64,000 nucleotides of DNA, from positions 4,756,501 to 4,820,500 of the forward strand of contig NZ_CP100604.1 in assembly GCF_031202265.1 (NCBI RefSeq), given 5' to 3'. Within the stretch, counting starts at the first letter, position 1. The number at the start of each line of letters is the position of its first letter. Below the pieces are notes generated by a model. The model worked only from the letters and a program-made list of their open reading frames with translations, did not search any database and was not told where the DNA came from. The position numbers were made by a program, and so were the translations under genes. Of this stretch, positions 7,985 to 17,219 are shown in pieces. The DNA is from Bradyrhizobium sp. Ash2021. GTDB taxonomy: Bacteria; Pseudomonadota; Alphaproteobacteria; Rhizobiales; Xanthobacteraceae.

Positions 7985-8579
7985 ATGAATTGACCCGCGC
8001 GATTGCTCGACACGGGCCAATTGGGATCAATGCGAGAAAGACCTGAACACTCTTCTCGTAAATCTCAATGCCCCCGAATGCAAGAGCCAAGCGCGGGCAA
8101 GACTGTTGATCGGTCTTGCATGCATGCATTGGGATTTGGTCTGCTCGGCGGTTCCCGCAAATCCTCATCAGCATCAAGGTCCGGTCGCAAGAATAGCGAC
8201 GGGTCGAGATCGGCCGTGATCCCGTCGCCGGCCTCTCCAATGATGCCGCTGATGACGACCGCGGAGCGCCGCCCTCTCTAACGCGGAAACAAAATGAACG
8301 CCGGGCAACGCTGCGCCAATTGCGACCCGGGACGTGAGAACCAGAAGCCAATCGGCCGAAGTCCTCTTGTGCCTCGCGGCACGCACTGCGAACGGACCAA
8401 GCGTCCGCAGCGGGCGTATCCGGTTGTGCCCGGCGTTGGAATCATCGAATGCGCTTTGCGATCCTGGCGCATCTCGAAAGTGCGCGGGCCGCAATGGAAA
8501 GGTTGTGCCGCGAAGAACTGAAGACACAGGATCCTAGGCGGACCCGCCCGGCAAAGGGCAACTGCAAGGGAAAGAATCG
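7985..8579. other. Intergenic stretch upstream of the MFS gene
   Basis: No convincing gene in 595 bp. A weak inverted run CATGCATG is at about 8121. The last 20 bases hold the ribosome site (AAGGGAAAG) for the gene at 8580. Confidence 0.5.
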
Positions 8580-10229
8580 ATGACGACGATCAGTAGCGCT
8601 GGAGCCATGCCTCGCACCGGAGGTGGTATCCTCGCCAAGGAACGAACGATTGCGACCGCCGGCTTCAACCGCTGGCTGGTGCCGCCCGCCGCGCTTTGCA
8701 TTCATCTGTGCATCGGCATGGCCTACGGCTTCAGCGTATTCTGGTTGCCGCTCTCGCGCGCGATCGGGCTGACCGCGCCGAAGGCGTGTCCCGACATGAC
8801 GCTGGTGCAGGAATTGTTCACGACGACCTGCGACTGGAAAGTCGCGAGCCTCGGTTGGATGTACACGCTGTTCTTCGTATTCCTCGGCGTCTCGGCCGCG
8901 ATCTGGGGCGGCTGGCTAGAGCGCGTCGGGCCGCGCAAGGCCGGCTTTGTCGCCGCACTGTGCTGGTGCGGCGGTCTCTTCCTTGGCGCGATCGGAATCA
9001 TCACGCATCAACTGTGGCTGATGTGGCTCGGCTCGGGCGTGATCGGCGGCGTCGGCCTCGGTCTCGGCTACATCTCGCCGGTCTCGACGCTGGTGAAATG
9101 GTTTCCCGATCGCCGCGGCATGGCGACCGGCATGGCCATCATGGGCTTCGGTGGCGGCGCCATGATCGGCGCGCCGCTGGCGAACCTTCTGATGAATTAC
9201 TTCAAGACCCCGACCTCGGTCGGTGTCTGGGAAACCTTCGTCGCGATGGGCGTCATCTACTTCGTGTTCATGATGATCGGCGCGTTCCGCTATCGTATTC
9301 CACCGGCGGGCTGGCGTCCGGAAGGCTGGACTCCTCCAGCCAAGGCCAATGCGATGATTTCGCGGTACAACGTTCACCTCAAGGACGCGCACAAAACGCC
9401 GCAATTCTGGCTGATCTGGTGGGTGCTCTGTTTGAACGTGTCGGCGGGTATCGGCGTGATCGGCATGGCTTCGCCGATGCTGCAGGAAATCTTCGCCGGC
9501 AAGCTGATCGGATTGCCGGATGTCGGCTTCAACGCGCTCACGGCCGCGCAGAAGGCGACGATTGCGGGTATCGCAGCCGGCTTCACCGGGCTACTGTCGC
9601 TGTTCAACATCGGCGGCCGCTTCTTCTGGGCGTCGCTGTCCGACAAGATCGGCCGCAAGAATACGTACTACACGTTCTTCATCCTCGGCATCGCGCTGTA
9701 CGCGCTGGCGCCGACCTTTGCAGCGATGGGCTCAAAACTGCTGTTCGTGCTCGGCTTCGGCATCATCCTGTCGATGTATGGCGGCGGCTTCGCCACGGTG
9801 CCGGCCTATCTTGCCGACATGTTCGGCACACAGTACGTGGGCGCCATTCACGGCCGTCTGCTGACGGCCTGGTCGACGGCCGGCATCATCGGTCCGGTTG
9901 TGGTCAACTACATCCGCGAATTCCAGCTCGCGGCCGGCGTGCCACGCGATCAGCTTTACAACACCACGATGTACATCCTGTGTGCGATGCTGATCGCGGG
10001 CCTGATCTGCAACTATTTGATCAAGCCGGTCGATCCGAAATGGCACATGAGCGAGGCGGCAGTCGCAAATCTGCAGGCGGCGAGCGCGAGCGCATTGGGA
10101 CCCTCCGGATCGTTCGGAATCGGGTTCGGCGGGCTCGACGCGAGGGCCGCACTGTTCTGGGCATTCGTCGGACTCCCACTTGCATGGGGCGTCTGGATCA
10201 CGCTGCAAAGCGCGGCCAAGATTTTTTGA
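8580..10229 (+). CDS. Oxalate/formate antiporter-family MFS transporter
   Basis: 549 aa with about 12 hydrophobic segments in the MFS pattern. The signature of the OFA family (TC 2.A.1.11) is visible: FNRWLVPPAALCIHLCIGMAYGFSVFWLPL near the start, the first-half loop GGWLERVGPRKAG, GYISPVSTLVKWFPDRRGMATGMAIMGFG, and in the second half ASLSDKIGRKNTYYTFF and PAYLADMFGTQYVGAIHGRLLTAWSTAGI. Family members exchange oxalate for formate or carry other small monocarboxylates across the inner membrane; the substrate here is not shown. There is no frc/oxc gene nearby. Ribosome site AAGGGAAAG precedes ATG 8580. Confidence 0.9.
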   Translation: MTTISSAGAMPRTGGGILAKERTIATAGFNRWLVPPAALCIHLCIGMAYGFSVFWLPLSRAIGLTAPKACPDMTLVQELFTTTCDWKVASLGWMYTLFFVFLGVSAAIWGGWLERVGPRKAGFVAALCWCGGLFLGAIGIITHQLWLMWLGSGVIGGVGLGLGYISPVSTLVKWFPDRRGMATGMAIMGFGGGAMIGAPLANLLMNYFKTPTSVGVWETFVAMGVIYFVFMMIGAFRYRIPPAGWRPEGWTPPAKANAMISRYNVHLKDAHKTPQFWLIWWVLCLNVSAGIGVIGMASPMLQEIFAGKLIGLPDVGFNALTAAQKATIAGIAAGFTGLLSLFNIGGRFFWASLSDKIGRKNTYYTFFILGIALYALAPTFAAMGSKLLFVLGFGIILSMYGGGFATVPAYLADMFGTQYVGAIHGRLLTAWSTAGIIGPVVVNYIREFQLAAGVPRDQLYNTTMYILCAMLIAGLICNYLIKPVDPKWHMSEAAVANLQAASASALGPSGSFGIGFGGLDARAALFWAFVGLPLAWGVWITLQSAAKIF

Positions 10230-11316
10230 TGTTGATTATTAAAGGCCGTGGGGCGGTACCAACCTCAACGCTGCACGGCATTTCCGTTTCCCCGTTCGCC
10301 AAGGCCAACGCAAGCGCTTGGGCAACCTGGCGTGGTCGAAGAACCTGGCATGCGGCCGAGGTGCGCTCGATTTCAGACATTTGCGGCTCCCAAGTTGATC
10401 AGCCATAGATAGGGGTGCCACTGTCGACGCTCAACCAATGCCGGACCGGCGTCCCCGGAAAAAAGCGAAGCGAGCAGCCCAGCCAAGTTAAATGGCCCGC
10501 ACGCCATTGTCTCATCGAGCACAGTCTGTTTCGAGTCACCAAATGAAATAGTGAGACAGCAAATGAAACAGTGAGACAGTACAGGGTCGCGACCGGGAGC
10601 CGCGCTCCGAAAGGGGCGCGACCGTGGATTTCGACCGTGGCTTTTCGACCCCGATCGCAAAACATAACGCAATCAACGCGGTGAGGAGGAGGGGATGTCC
10701 GTCGGGTGAGGAATTAGGATGTCGACGAGGGGACCTAGTGCGGAGCGAGCTGATTTCCGCTTAAGGCACTTTTCGGCCATGCTATCGCGGTCTGACGATG
10801 TCCGCTGTTAGTCCAAGACCTCCCATCCATGTCGTCTGGATCGAGTTCGGTGCCAAATACCTCGCTCATGACTGAGTCAAAGATGCGATCAACCTCAAGG
10901 ACGGGCAGTGGCTCTCCTGTCTCAACTCAAAGGGTCGTTTTGATTCGGTACGGTGAGACACTGAAACACCAAGCTTGCCGGTCGCGACCACGTTGCCATA
11001 GGACGACCACGCCCTGCCGGTGTCGGTTCGAAGGCGGAGCCCAACCGGATCCCCACCAATTCCCCACCAGTGCCGAACCCATTCCCCACTAGTAGCCTCC
11101 TGGGAGATCGGCAAATGCCCTGCCGAATGTCCGTTGTTGGGAGAACAGCGGAAGACATATACTCGCACTGAGCTTTTCCGGTTTTGACCCAGAGCCGACC
11201 TCGTCATCACAGGGCACTAAGCCATTTTGGATTTCCGCGATTTTGGATTTCCGTGATTTTACGAAAAAAACGCCTCATTTGGAATGTAGGGGAGTATCAT
11301 TCGATGAGGGTTCGCC
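10230..11316. repeat. 1.1-kb intergenic stretch with two copies of a dispersed palindromic repeat
   Basis: No gene is supported. Repeat copies are at about 10765-10812 and 11116-11162 (TGTCCGYTGTT ... GCGGAAGACAT type). Frames over them give the spurious ALPPxADI/SALGQNR translations well known from Bradyrhizobium repeats. A short tandem duplication (AATGAAAYAGTGAGACAG twice) lies at about 10540-10578, and CCCCAC-rich repeats at 11050-11090. Confidence 0.5.
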
Positions 11317-12246
11317 ATGGTGGGAAAATTAAGTCGTGCGCTGCGTCGCGTTCCGACCCATTTCGTCGACATAAAAGAGAATCCGAGGTGGCTTCCCATG
11401 TTCGCGTTGGGGAGGATCATGTTCTTTCGGAACTTGACCTGGTCCGCAACGAAAGCGTCGGGAACATTCGATTCTACGAGCAGCCTTTTTCCGAATATTG
11501 GAACAGACGAAGTAGTTGAAGCGCTGCGGAACAAGGGACTCTTCCGTGGCTTGCATCTGCCCGGCGCGGTGACAGACGAAATTCTTTCATTTGCCGAATC
11601 GACACAATGCTTCGGCAACTTCGATCGCAAGATTGAATTTTTGGCGGCTGACCATGCTTCGATCGAAGCTGCGATCGGAAGAGGCGTTTTAACTGGGCAC
11701 TTCTTTGAGCGGGTTCTCAACTGCGACGCCGCGATCCGGGTTCAAAAAGACCCTCTGCTGAAACACGTTGCGCAAAGCTATCTTGGAGATCAAGCCCACG
11801 TTACGGCAACCAGATTATGGTGGAGTTTTCCTGCGAGTGGGACAACAGAAGCCGATTTGCATCTTGCTTCCCAAGAACGGTTTCACTTCGACCTCGATGA
11901 TTGGAGACTCATCAAATTCTTCTTCTACATTCAGCCCGTGGATGAGAACAGCGGACCCCATTTCTATGTAATCGGAAGCCACTCTCGCCGTGCCTTGAGG
12001 CATCAATACACTCTGCTAGTCGGACATGACGCAAGCGACGTCGAGGCGGTTTATGGCAAAGCGTCGATTGTGAAACTGACTGGTCCCGCAGGCTTTGGAT
12101 TTGTGGAAGATCCCTTTGGCTTCCACATGGGCTCTTTGGTCAAGAGCCACCCTAGACTGGTTTTGGAAATAGCGTTTGGGGTAAGCCGCAACCTTCATCG
12201 GCGCTTTTTCGGTGAGCCCCACCCCAAGACGATCGCCGCACCTTGA
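11317..12246 (+). CDS. Phytanoyl-CoA dioxygenase-like Fe(II)/2-oxoglutarate oxygenase
   Basis: 309 aa. The C-terminal half shows the double-stranded beta-helix pattern of PhyH-like oxygenases: FHFDLDDWRLIKFFFYIQPV (candidate HxD iron ligands), NSGPHFYVIGSHSRR, and GFGFVEDPFGFHMG (distal His), then SHPRLVLEIAFGVS with a candidate 2-oxoglutarate-binding Arg. The substrate is unknown. The base composition is visibly less GC-rich than the neighbours and the gene is flanked by repeats and an IS110 remnant, which suggests separate acquisition. No operon partner is visible. Confidence 0.75.
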   Translation: MVGKLSRALRRVPTHFVDIKENPRWLPMFALGRIMFFRNLTWSATKASGTFDSTSSLFPNIGTDEVVEALRNKGLFRGLHLPGAVTDEILSFAESTQCFGNFDRKIEFLAADHASIEAAIGRGVLTGHFFERVLNCDAAIRVQKDPLLKHVAQSYLGDQAHVTATRLWWSFPASGTTEADLHLASQERFHFDLDDWRLIKFFFYIQPVDENSGPHFYVIGSHSRRALRHQYTLLVGHDASDVEAVYGKASIVKLTGPAGFGFVEDPFGFHMGSLVKSHPRLVLEIAFGVSRNLHRRFFGEPHPKTIAAP

Positions 12247-12285
12247 ATCCTTCAAACGATTGAGACGGGCACTTCCGTTGTTGTG

Positions 12286-12351
12286 CACTGTTTCGGACAT
12301 GCCGACTGACGCCGGAAATGTCTGCTCTCGGGGGTAATGCAGACATCCCAT
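12286..12351. repeat. Dispersed palindromic repeat copy
   Basis: Contains TTCGGACATGCC and the arms ATGTCTGCTCT / ATGCAGACAT around a G-rich centre. Related copies are at about 10765, 11116, 20641 and 30596. Confidence 0.5.
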
Positions 12352-12385
12352 TTTAAGGGCGTCAGGACCGTCTTCATTCCTTGAT

Positions 12386-12645
12386 CTAGATCAACCACGA
12401 AGAGCGGCGTTCCGCGTTGCTGGCGGTGAGCCGCGCTTCCACTTGGCCACGCGACCACTTTTGCCGCAGCACGATGGCGCCGCGCGCATCGTGGCCCACG
12501 ACGTGGAACGAGTTCTTGCCGATATCGATGCCGATCACGGCGATCGCGGTATTGGGTATCTGAGACATGGCGTGCTCCTTGTCTTTGGCGCCCCTTGCCA
12601 GCTTCGCTTGCTGGCGGGGCAGGAGCACGGCCGGACCATCCCATT
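12386..12645 (-). pseudogene. IS110-family transposase, N-terminal remnant with IS end
   Basis: Minus-strand ATG at 12568 gives MSQIPNTAIAVIGIDIGKNS, then FHVVGHDARGAIVLRQKWSR and GQVEARL, the N-terminal RuvC-like (DEDD) block of IS110-family transposases with the first Asp in GIDIGK. After about 50 codons the match stops and the frame ends. The upstream 75 bp (to about 12645) resemble an IS110 left end. The rest of the element is missing. Confidence 0.75.
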
Positions 12646-13066
12646 AGCGGAACTCGTCAGCGCTGAGTTAGTCTGCTCTGCGCCAAGAACGCGGGCGTTT
12701 CGCCGATGCGGACAGCGTCGCTACCGCCGTACAGGTTCGGTTTGGGTGGCGAATGGCCCTTCCTTAGCCCTCTGACAGACAAGATGCCAGTGAAGCGGAC
12801 CTCGGACCCGCCGGTGCCAGAGAGCTTGGCTTGCTGACGGCGCTCTCGCTTGCAACGCGCCCGACACGTGCCGATCCGACCAGCACTGACGCGCGCGATG
12901 CCCTTAGGGCTGTTGCTGCACCCGAACGGATGTAGCCGAAGTTATGGCTACCCAAAACGCTGCATCCGAACTGACGACTCGGCTTTTGACGTTCCCAAGA
13001 CGACATTGCGTCTTGAGGCTAGGACCCGTCGGATTGCTGACAGCGATTGCGACGAGGGAGGCGACC
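12646..13066. other. Leader region of the secretion locus, no gene recognised
   Basis: The reading frame of the repeat protein is open back to 12944, but the first strong ribosome site (GGGAGG) is directly before 13067. The promoter for the secretion locus probably lies here; no confident -35/-10 pair was identified. Confidence 0.4.
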
Positions 13067-14548
13067 ATGGATTTTTCGCGGATGTCGGATGCAATCCGAC
13101 TGTATCATCACCCCCATCATCACGATGGGTACGATGGTCATGACGGGTTTCCGATATCGAGGGCTTCTTGGCTCTCCATGTTTGACACAGGCGACGATGG
13201 CGCTGTGACCGGTGGTCGCGGCTCGTTTGTAGGCGCTGACGCGCACTTCCACGACGCGCTTTCCCGTACGCATGAGGCTGGGCCAGCCGAGCATCATCGC
13301 GGAGGCGACACAGATCAATCCGTTCCGGTTCAGGCCGATCAACATGCCGCACCGACGGCAGTCCCGGGCGGCGGCGGCGGAAACGACAATGCGGCTGGCA
13401 CGAATGTTTCGGCCATCGAGCCCGGTTCTGGTTCATCCAATCTCTCGATTGGCGCCAGCGCGGTAGACAGCGGAGCAAACACGGCGGGCAACGGCGGCGA
13501 CGGCTATTTCTATGGAGGCATCATTCACGCCTCCATGCTCATTTATGAACCAATCAACATCACGGTGGCGGTGGGATACGGTTCTGTTGCCTGGGCTGAC
13601 CAGACGAACAACGTGAATGTCGATCAATCCGCCTTTCAGATGGCGGGCGTCGGGGGAGATGGCGGTAGCGACAACATCGCGTCGGGTGGGAGCGTCGGTG
13701 GCGCCTCCTTTGGCTCCGGCGTGATCGCGACTGGCGGAAACAACGCCGGCAATGGGGGCGACGGCTATTTCTCCGGAGCGTTGGTGGACGCCCCCGTTGT
13801 GATCTACCATCCGATCAACATTGCGGTGGCGGGCCCAGGTGGTACCGCGCATGCAAGTCAGTCGAATACGGTTGAGATCGATCAATCGGCTGTCCAAATC
13901 GCCGGCGTCGGTGGGAATGGCGGGAACGATAATGCGGCGACCGGCGGCAGCGTCATCACGCCGGACCCAGTTTGGGGTTCAAAGAGCGGCGGGAGCGCCT
14001 GGGACGTGGTCCACACAGGTGGCAGCCAGGCCGGCAACGGCGGAGACGGTTACTTCTATGGAGGGCTCGTCCATACGGCTGTCGTGCTGTATGACCCGAT
14101 CAACATCGCGGTAGCGGGCTATAATTCCAGTACTTACGCGGTCCAGACAAATAGCGTGTATCTCGATCAATCCTCCGTTCAGATGGCCGGCATCGGAGGG
14201 AATGGCGGCAACGGAAACGTTGCGATGGGCGGCGGCGGAAGCCTTGTCTCCCACGGCTTGTGGGGCGGCTCCGACGCGATCGCGACCGGGGCGAACGGCG
14301 CAGGCAATGGTGGCGGCGGCCATTTTTCGGGTAGCCTGATCGATGTCAGCATTGCGATCTACGCTCCCATCAATATCGCAATCGCCGGCCCCCACTCGAC
14401 GGCCGAGGCAGATCAGATCAACAGCGTGTACATCGATCAGAGCGCGGTCCAGATCGCCGCAGTGGGTGGCGACGGCGGCCATGGCAATCTCGCGTTAGGG
14501 GGTGGGCTTGCCACGCATCTTTTGTCAGATCTTCACTTGATGGGATAG
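13067..14548 (+). CDS. Glycine-rich repeat protein, presumed type I secretion substrate
   Basis: 493 aa from ATG 13067 (GGGAGG upstream). No signal peptide. The N-terminus is His/Asp-rich (YHHPHHHDGYDGHDG). From about residue 135 there are four tandem repeats starting near 13484, 13745, 14030 and 14300 (spacing 87, 95, 90 residues). Each has AGNGGDGYFYGG, a hydrophobic strand, Y.PINIAVAG, AxQTNSV, a DQSAVQMAG block and GGxGGxxNxAxGG. The canonical RTX nonapeptide is absent. The protein stands directly upstream of an ABC exporter and a HlyD-type protein, so export by them is inferred. A beta-rich surface or extracellular-matrix protein is plausible; the family is not recognised. Confidence 0.7.
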   Translation: MDFSRMSDAIRLYHHPHHHDGYDGHDGFPISRASWLSMFDTGDDGAVTGGRGSFVGADAHFHDALSRTHEAGPAEHHRGGDTDQSVPVQADQHAAPTAVPGGGGGNDNAAGTNVSAIEPGSGSSNLSIGASAVDSGANTAGNGGDGYFYGGIIHASMLIYEPINITVAVGYGSVAWADQTNNVNVDQSAFQMAGVGGDGGSDNIASGGSVGGASFGSGVIATGGNNAGNGGDGYFSGALVDAPVVIYHPINIAVAGPGGTAHASQSNTVEIDQSAVQIAGVGGNGGNDNAATGGSVITPDPVWGSKSGGSAWDVVHTGGSQAGNGGDGYFYGGLVHTAVVLYDPINIAVAGYNSSTYAVQTNSVYLDQSSVQMAGIGGNGGNGNVAMGGGGSLVSHGLWGGSDAIATGANGAGNGGGGHFSGSLIDVSIAIYAPINIAIAGPHSTAEADQINSVYIDQSAVQIAAVGGDGGHGNLALGGGLATHLLSDLHLMG

Positions 14549-14830
14549 GCAAGGATTCTCGCCCGCCCGACCTATGGCGAGGCGACAAACCTTGGGCGCG
14601 CTTCGGCGCAGCCTCCGGCTGAACAGGGAAACCCAGACTTTCGGCCTGCGCCGTTAGCAGGATCTCACGATGCATCTCAGACTTTCGTGCATACACCTAC
14701 CGAATTGGATGGCGTCCGATTTGGCATCTATCCCGGTCGAGCAAGCGGGGATCAGACTTCGTGAGCGCATCCGTCGTCCCTGATGGAGATGGGATGTCGC
14801 ACCAAAGCAAAACACAGCACGGAGGCCGAT

Positions 14831-15289
14831 ATGTTAAAGGGATCGATCCACGTCTCTGACTCGATCGAATTCAAATCGATCAACACCGGTGGTCAAAGTG
14901 TCGGAAATGGCGGTGACGGCAATTTCTCGGGAGCCATCATCAACAAGCCTACCCTCAGCTTCGACCCCTATAACAAGGCGGACGGCGCCAGCGTACACGT
15001 CAACACCGGCGATCACGTCAGCCAGACGGCAAACTGGGATGCCGGAGGCGCGAACGCGACCGCCTCATGGTTTGCGAAGGCCCATGGCGGAAGCGCCACG
15101 TCGAACGGAAGCCAGAGCTCGGACAGCGGCCACGATACCTCCAAGGTATACGCCAACACCACGGCCACTCAGACCAACTCGGTCATGGCGGACATGCACC
15201 AGGAGGTGGTGGCTGGTATCGGCGGCAATGGCGGAAGCGGCAACGCCGCATTGGGTGGTGAGGTCAGCTTCCACTTCGACACATTCTGA
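14831..15289 (+). CDS. Short one-unit relative of the repeat protein, second presumed secretion substrate
   Basis: 152 aa from ATG 14831 with CGGAGG upstream. It contains one copy of the repeat logic of the 13067 protein: NTGGQSVGNGGDGNFSGAI, SFDPYNKADG, an Ala/Ser/Gly-rich stretch, TATQTNSVMADMHQEVVAG and IGGNGGSGNAALGG. It ends EVSFHFDTF. Both proteins end shortly after GG.GG.GN.ALGG with hydrophobic and acidic residues, which may form part of a C-terminal secretion signal. It lies between the large repeat gene and the ABC exporter gene on the same strand, probably one transcription unit. Confidence 0.65.
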   Translation: MLKGSIHVSDSIEFKSINTGGQSVGNGGDGNFSGAIINKPTLSFDPYNKADGASVHVNTGDHVSQTANWDAGGANATASWFAKAHGGSATSNGSQSSDSGHDTSKVYANTTATQTNSVMADMHQEVVAGIGGNGGSGNAALGGEVSFHFDTF

Positions 15290-15431
15290 CCAGCGGCTCG
15301 CCCGCCTGGCAGTGACCGGCGGCACAGGCCGCCGGTCCTGGATTTGTCGCCAATGATCCGCCGGTCCGTCGCGAGAATCGGATCGACGGTCAGGCAAATG
15401 GGTCGGCCCTCAATCTCCGGCGGTTACGACA

Positions 15432-17219
15432 ATGCTGATGCCGCCCATCCGTTTACCTATCTTGCCGCCGGCCCGGACACCGTTGGAGGCCGCGCTTTGG
15501 GCCTGCGCGGGCCCGCTCGGGCTCGTGTTCGCGTATAGTTGCAGCTACAATCTGCTTCTCTTCGCGCCGTCTATCTACCTTCTTCAGATCTACGATCGGG
15601 TCTTGTCGAGCCGGAGCGGGGACACGCTTCTGATGCTCACCCTCATCGTTGCGATCACGGTTGTAGTCGGCGGCGTGCTGGACGCGTTGCGCCGCGCCGC
15701 CTTGGGCCGGCTTGGTGCATGGCTCGACGATCGACTTCGTCCTCCCGTGCTTTCGGCCTGCCTCGAATCTGCGTTTCGCGCCGATTGGACGCGAGCGTCG
15801 GACGCATATCGGGACCTCACAGTTCTGCGCCAGTTCGTGGAATCCGGCGCATGCCCGCTGCTATTCGACGCGCTCTGGGCGCCTTTCTTCCTCAGTGTCC
15901 TCTTTCTCATTCATCCGTTGCTTGGCGTGGTGGGGGCCTGCAGCGTGGCTCTCCTATTCGGTCTCACGCTTGCCGGCGACCTGCTCACGGAAGATGCTCT
16001 GGTCAAGTCCGGCGCCGCTTGGTCCAGAAGTTACGGCCGATTCGCGGCTGCGGTTGGCAATATTCACTTGATCCGCACAATGGGGATGCTCAACGGTACT
16101 GCGCGCCTGATCTACCACGACGCGCAAGATGCGCGCAGAGAGCACGATGTGTCACTCTGCCGGAGCGAGATCGTCATGCTCGCTGCCAAACCGGTACGCG
16201 CGCTGTCGCAGGTCCTGATCATGGGTGCGGCCGCGTGGCTTGTCCTCGATTATGGCAAGAGTCCGGCGATTATCTTTGCTGCGACACTGATGTTCAGCCG
16301 AGCGCTCGCACCGGTCGAGGGTGCGATTGCAAGCTGGAAATCGCTCGCAACCGCCTTGAGCGCCTATCGGCGGCTCGGCGGCGTCCTTGCCGCATTCCCC
16401 GTCTCAGCCGAGGATACGGAGATTTGGTCGCAACAAGCGAGGAGCGGTTTCGTCGTCGACAATATTGACGTAAAGCTACCGGGGGCCGGCAATTTTCTGC
16501 TGAAAGGCGTCTCGTTCAGTCTCGCGCCTGGAGAATGCCTTGGCATCATTGGTCCCTCCGGGTCTGGCAAGTCCTTGCTTGGCCAGGTGATCGCCGGACT
16601 CTCCATGCCAACGCACGGTCGTGTGCTGCTCGACGGTACCGACGTTTCGCTGCTTCGCGAGGGACGAAGCGGTCACCATCTCGGATATCTCCCCCAGGAC
16701 ATCAACCTGTTCGGGGAAACGATAAACGACATCATCGCGCGACTTGATGATGCCGATCGGCGGAAGGTCGTCGAAGCGGCCAAGCTTGTCGGAATCCATG
16801 ACGCGATCATGCGGCTGCCTCAGGGGTATGACACCGTGATTCCCAGCGGAGGCCTGTCCTTTTCGCGCGGATATCGACAGCGGCTCGGCCTTGCTCGGGC
16901 CTTCTTTGGCAATCCGCGCCTTGTTGTTCTCGACGAGCCGAACGCCAGCCTCGACTACGCGGGGGAGCAGGTGCTTCTGGATGCCATCAAGCAAATGAAG
17001 ATCGCGAATGTCACCGTGGTCGTCGTCACTCACCGAATGGGTATCCTCGGAGCTACGAACAAGATCGCCATCATGGAAGGCGGTGCGGTTATCGCGTTCG
17101 GCGAAAGCGAGGAAATCTTTGAGCGGCATTTGAGCCGGCCCCAAGTTGCATCGCAAGTCACGTTACCCGGGAGCGCGTCTGCAACCGCCAAAGTGCCAGC
17201 GCAGCCTGTTCTCCCATGA
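15432..17219 (+). CDS. Type I secretion ABC transporter (PrtD/HlyB family)
   Basis: 595 aa. An N-terminal membrane domain starts at FAYSCSYNLLLFAPSIYLLQIYDRVLSSRSGDTL, typical of PrtD-type exporters without a peptidase domain. The nucleotide-binding domain has Walker A GPSGSGKS, Q-loop YLPQDINLFGETI, Walker B LVVLDEP and H-loop VTHRMG. The signature motif is unusual: FSRGYRQR where LSGGQRQR is expected. It should drive export of the repeat proteins through an inner-membrane/fusion-protein/outer-membrane channel. Its stop overlaps the start of the fusion-protein gene (ATGA), so the two are translationally coupled. No TolC-like gene is in the window. Confidence 0.9.
   Translation: MLMPPIRLPILPPARTPLEAALWACAGPLGLVFAYSCSYNLLLFAPSIYLLQIYDRVLSSRSGDTLLMLTLIVAITVVVGGVLDALRRAALGRLGAWLDDRLRPPVLSACLESAFRADWTRASDAYRDLTVLRQFVESGACPLLFDALWAPFFLSVLFLIHPLLGVVGACSVALLFGLTLAGDLLTEDALVKSGAAWSRSYGRFAAAVGNIHLIRTMGMLNGTARLIYHDAQDARREHDVSLCRSEIVMLAAKPVRALSQVLIMGAAAWLVLDYGKSPAIIFAATLMFSRALAPVEGAIASWKSLATALSAYRRLGGVLAAFPVSAEDTEIWSQQARSGFVVDNIDVKLPGAGNFLLKGVSFSLAPGECLGIIGPSGSGKSLLGQVIAGLSMPTHGRVLLDGTDVSLLREGRSGHHLGYLPQDINLFGETINDIIARLDDADRRKVVEAAKLVGIHDAIMRLPQGYDTVIPSGGLSFSRGYRQRLGLARAFFGNPRLVVLDEPNASLDYAGEQVLLDAIKQMKIANVTVVVVTHRMGILGATNKIAIMEGGAVIAFGESEEIFERHLSRPQVASQVTLPGSASATAKVPAQPVLP

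Noticed and set aside
8696..10408. 570-codon plus-strand frame overlapping the MFS transporter
   Set aside because: Arg/His-rich shadow of the transporter in another frame; no membrane pattern or motif, while the transporter frame has family motifs throughout.
13484..14509. CRISPR-like or other DNA repeat array
   Set aside because: The regular units are 261-285 bp, diverged at DNA level but conserved as protein, so they are coding repeats.
13067..14548. RTX toxin/adhesin call
   Set aside because: GGxGGxxN blocks occur, but the calcium-binding nonapeptide GGxGxDxUx in tandem is absent.
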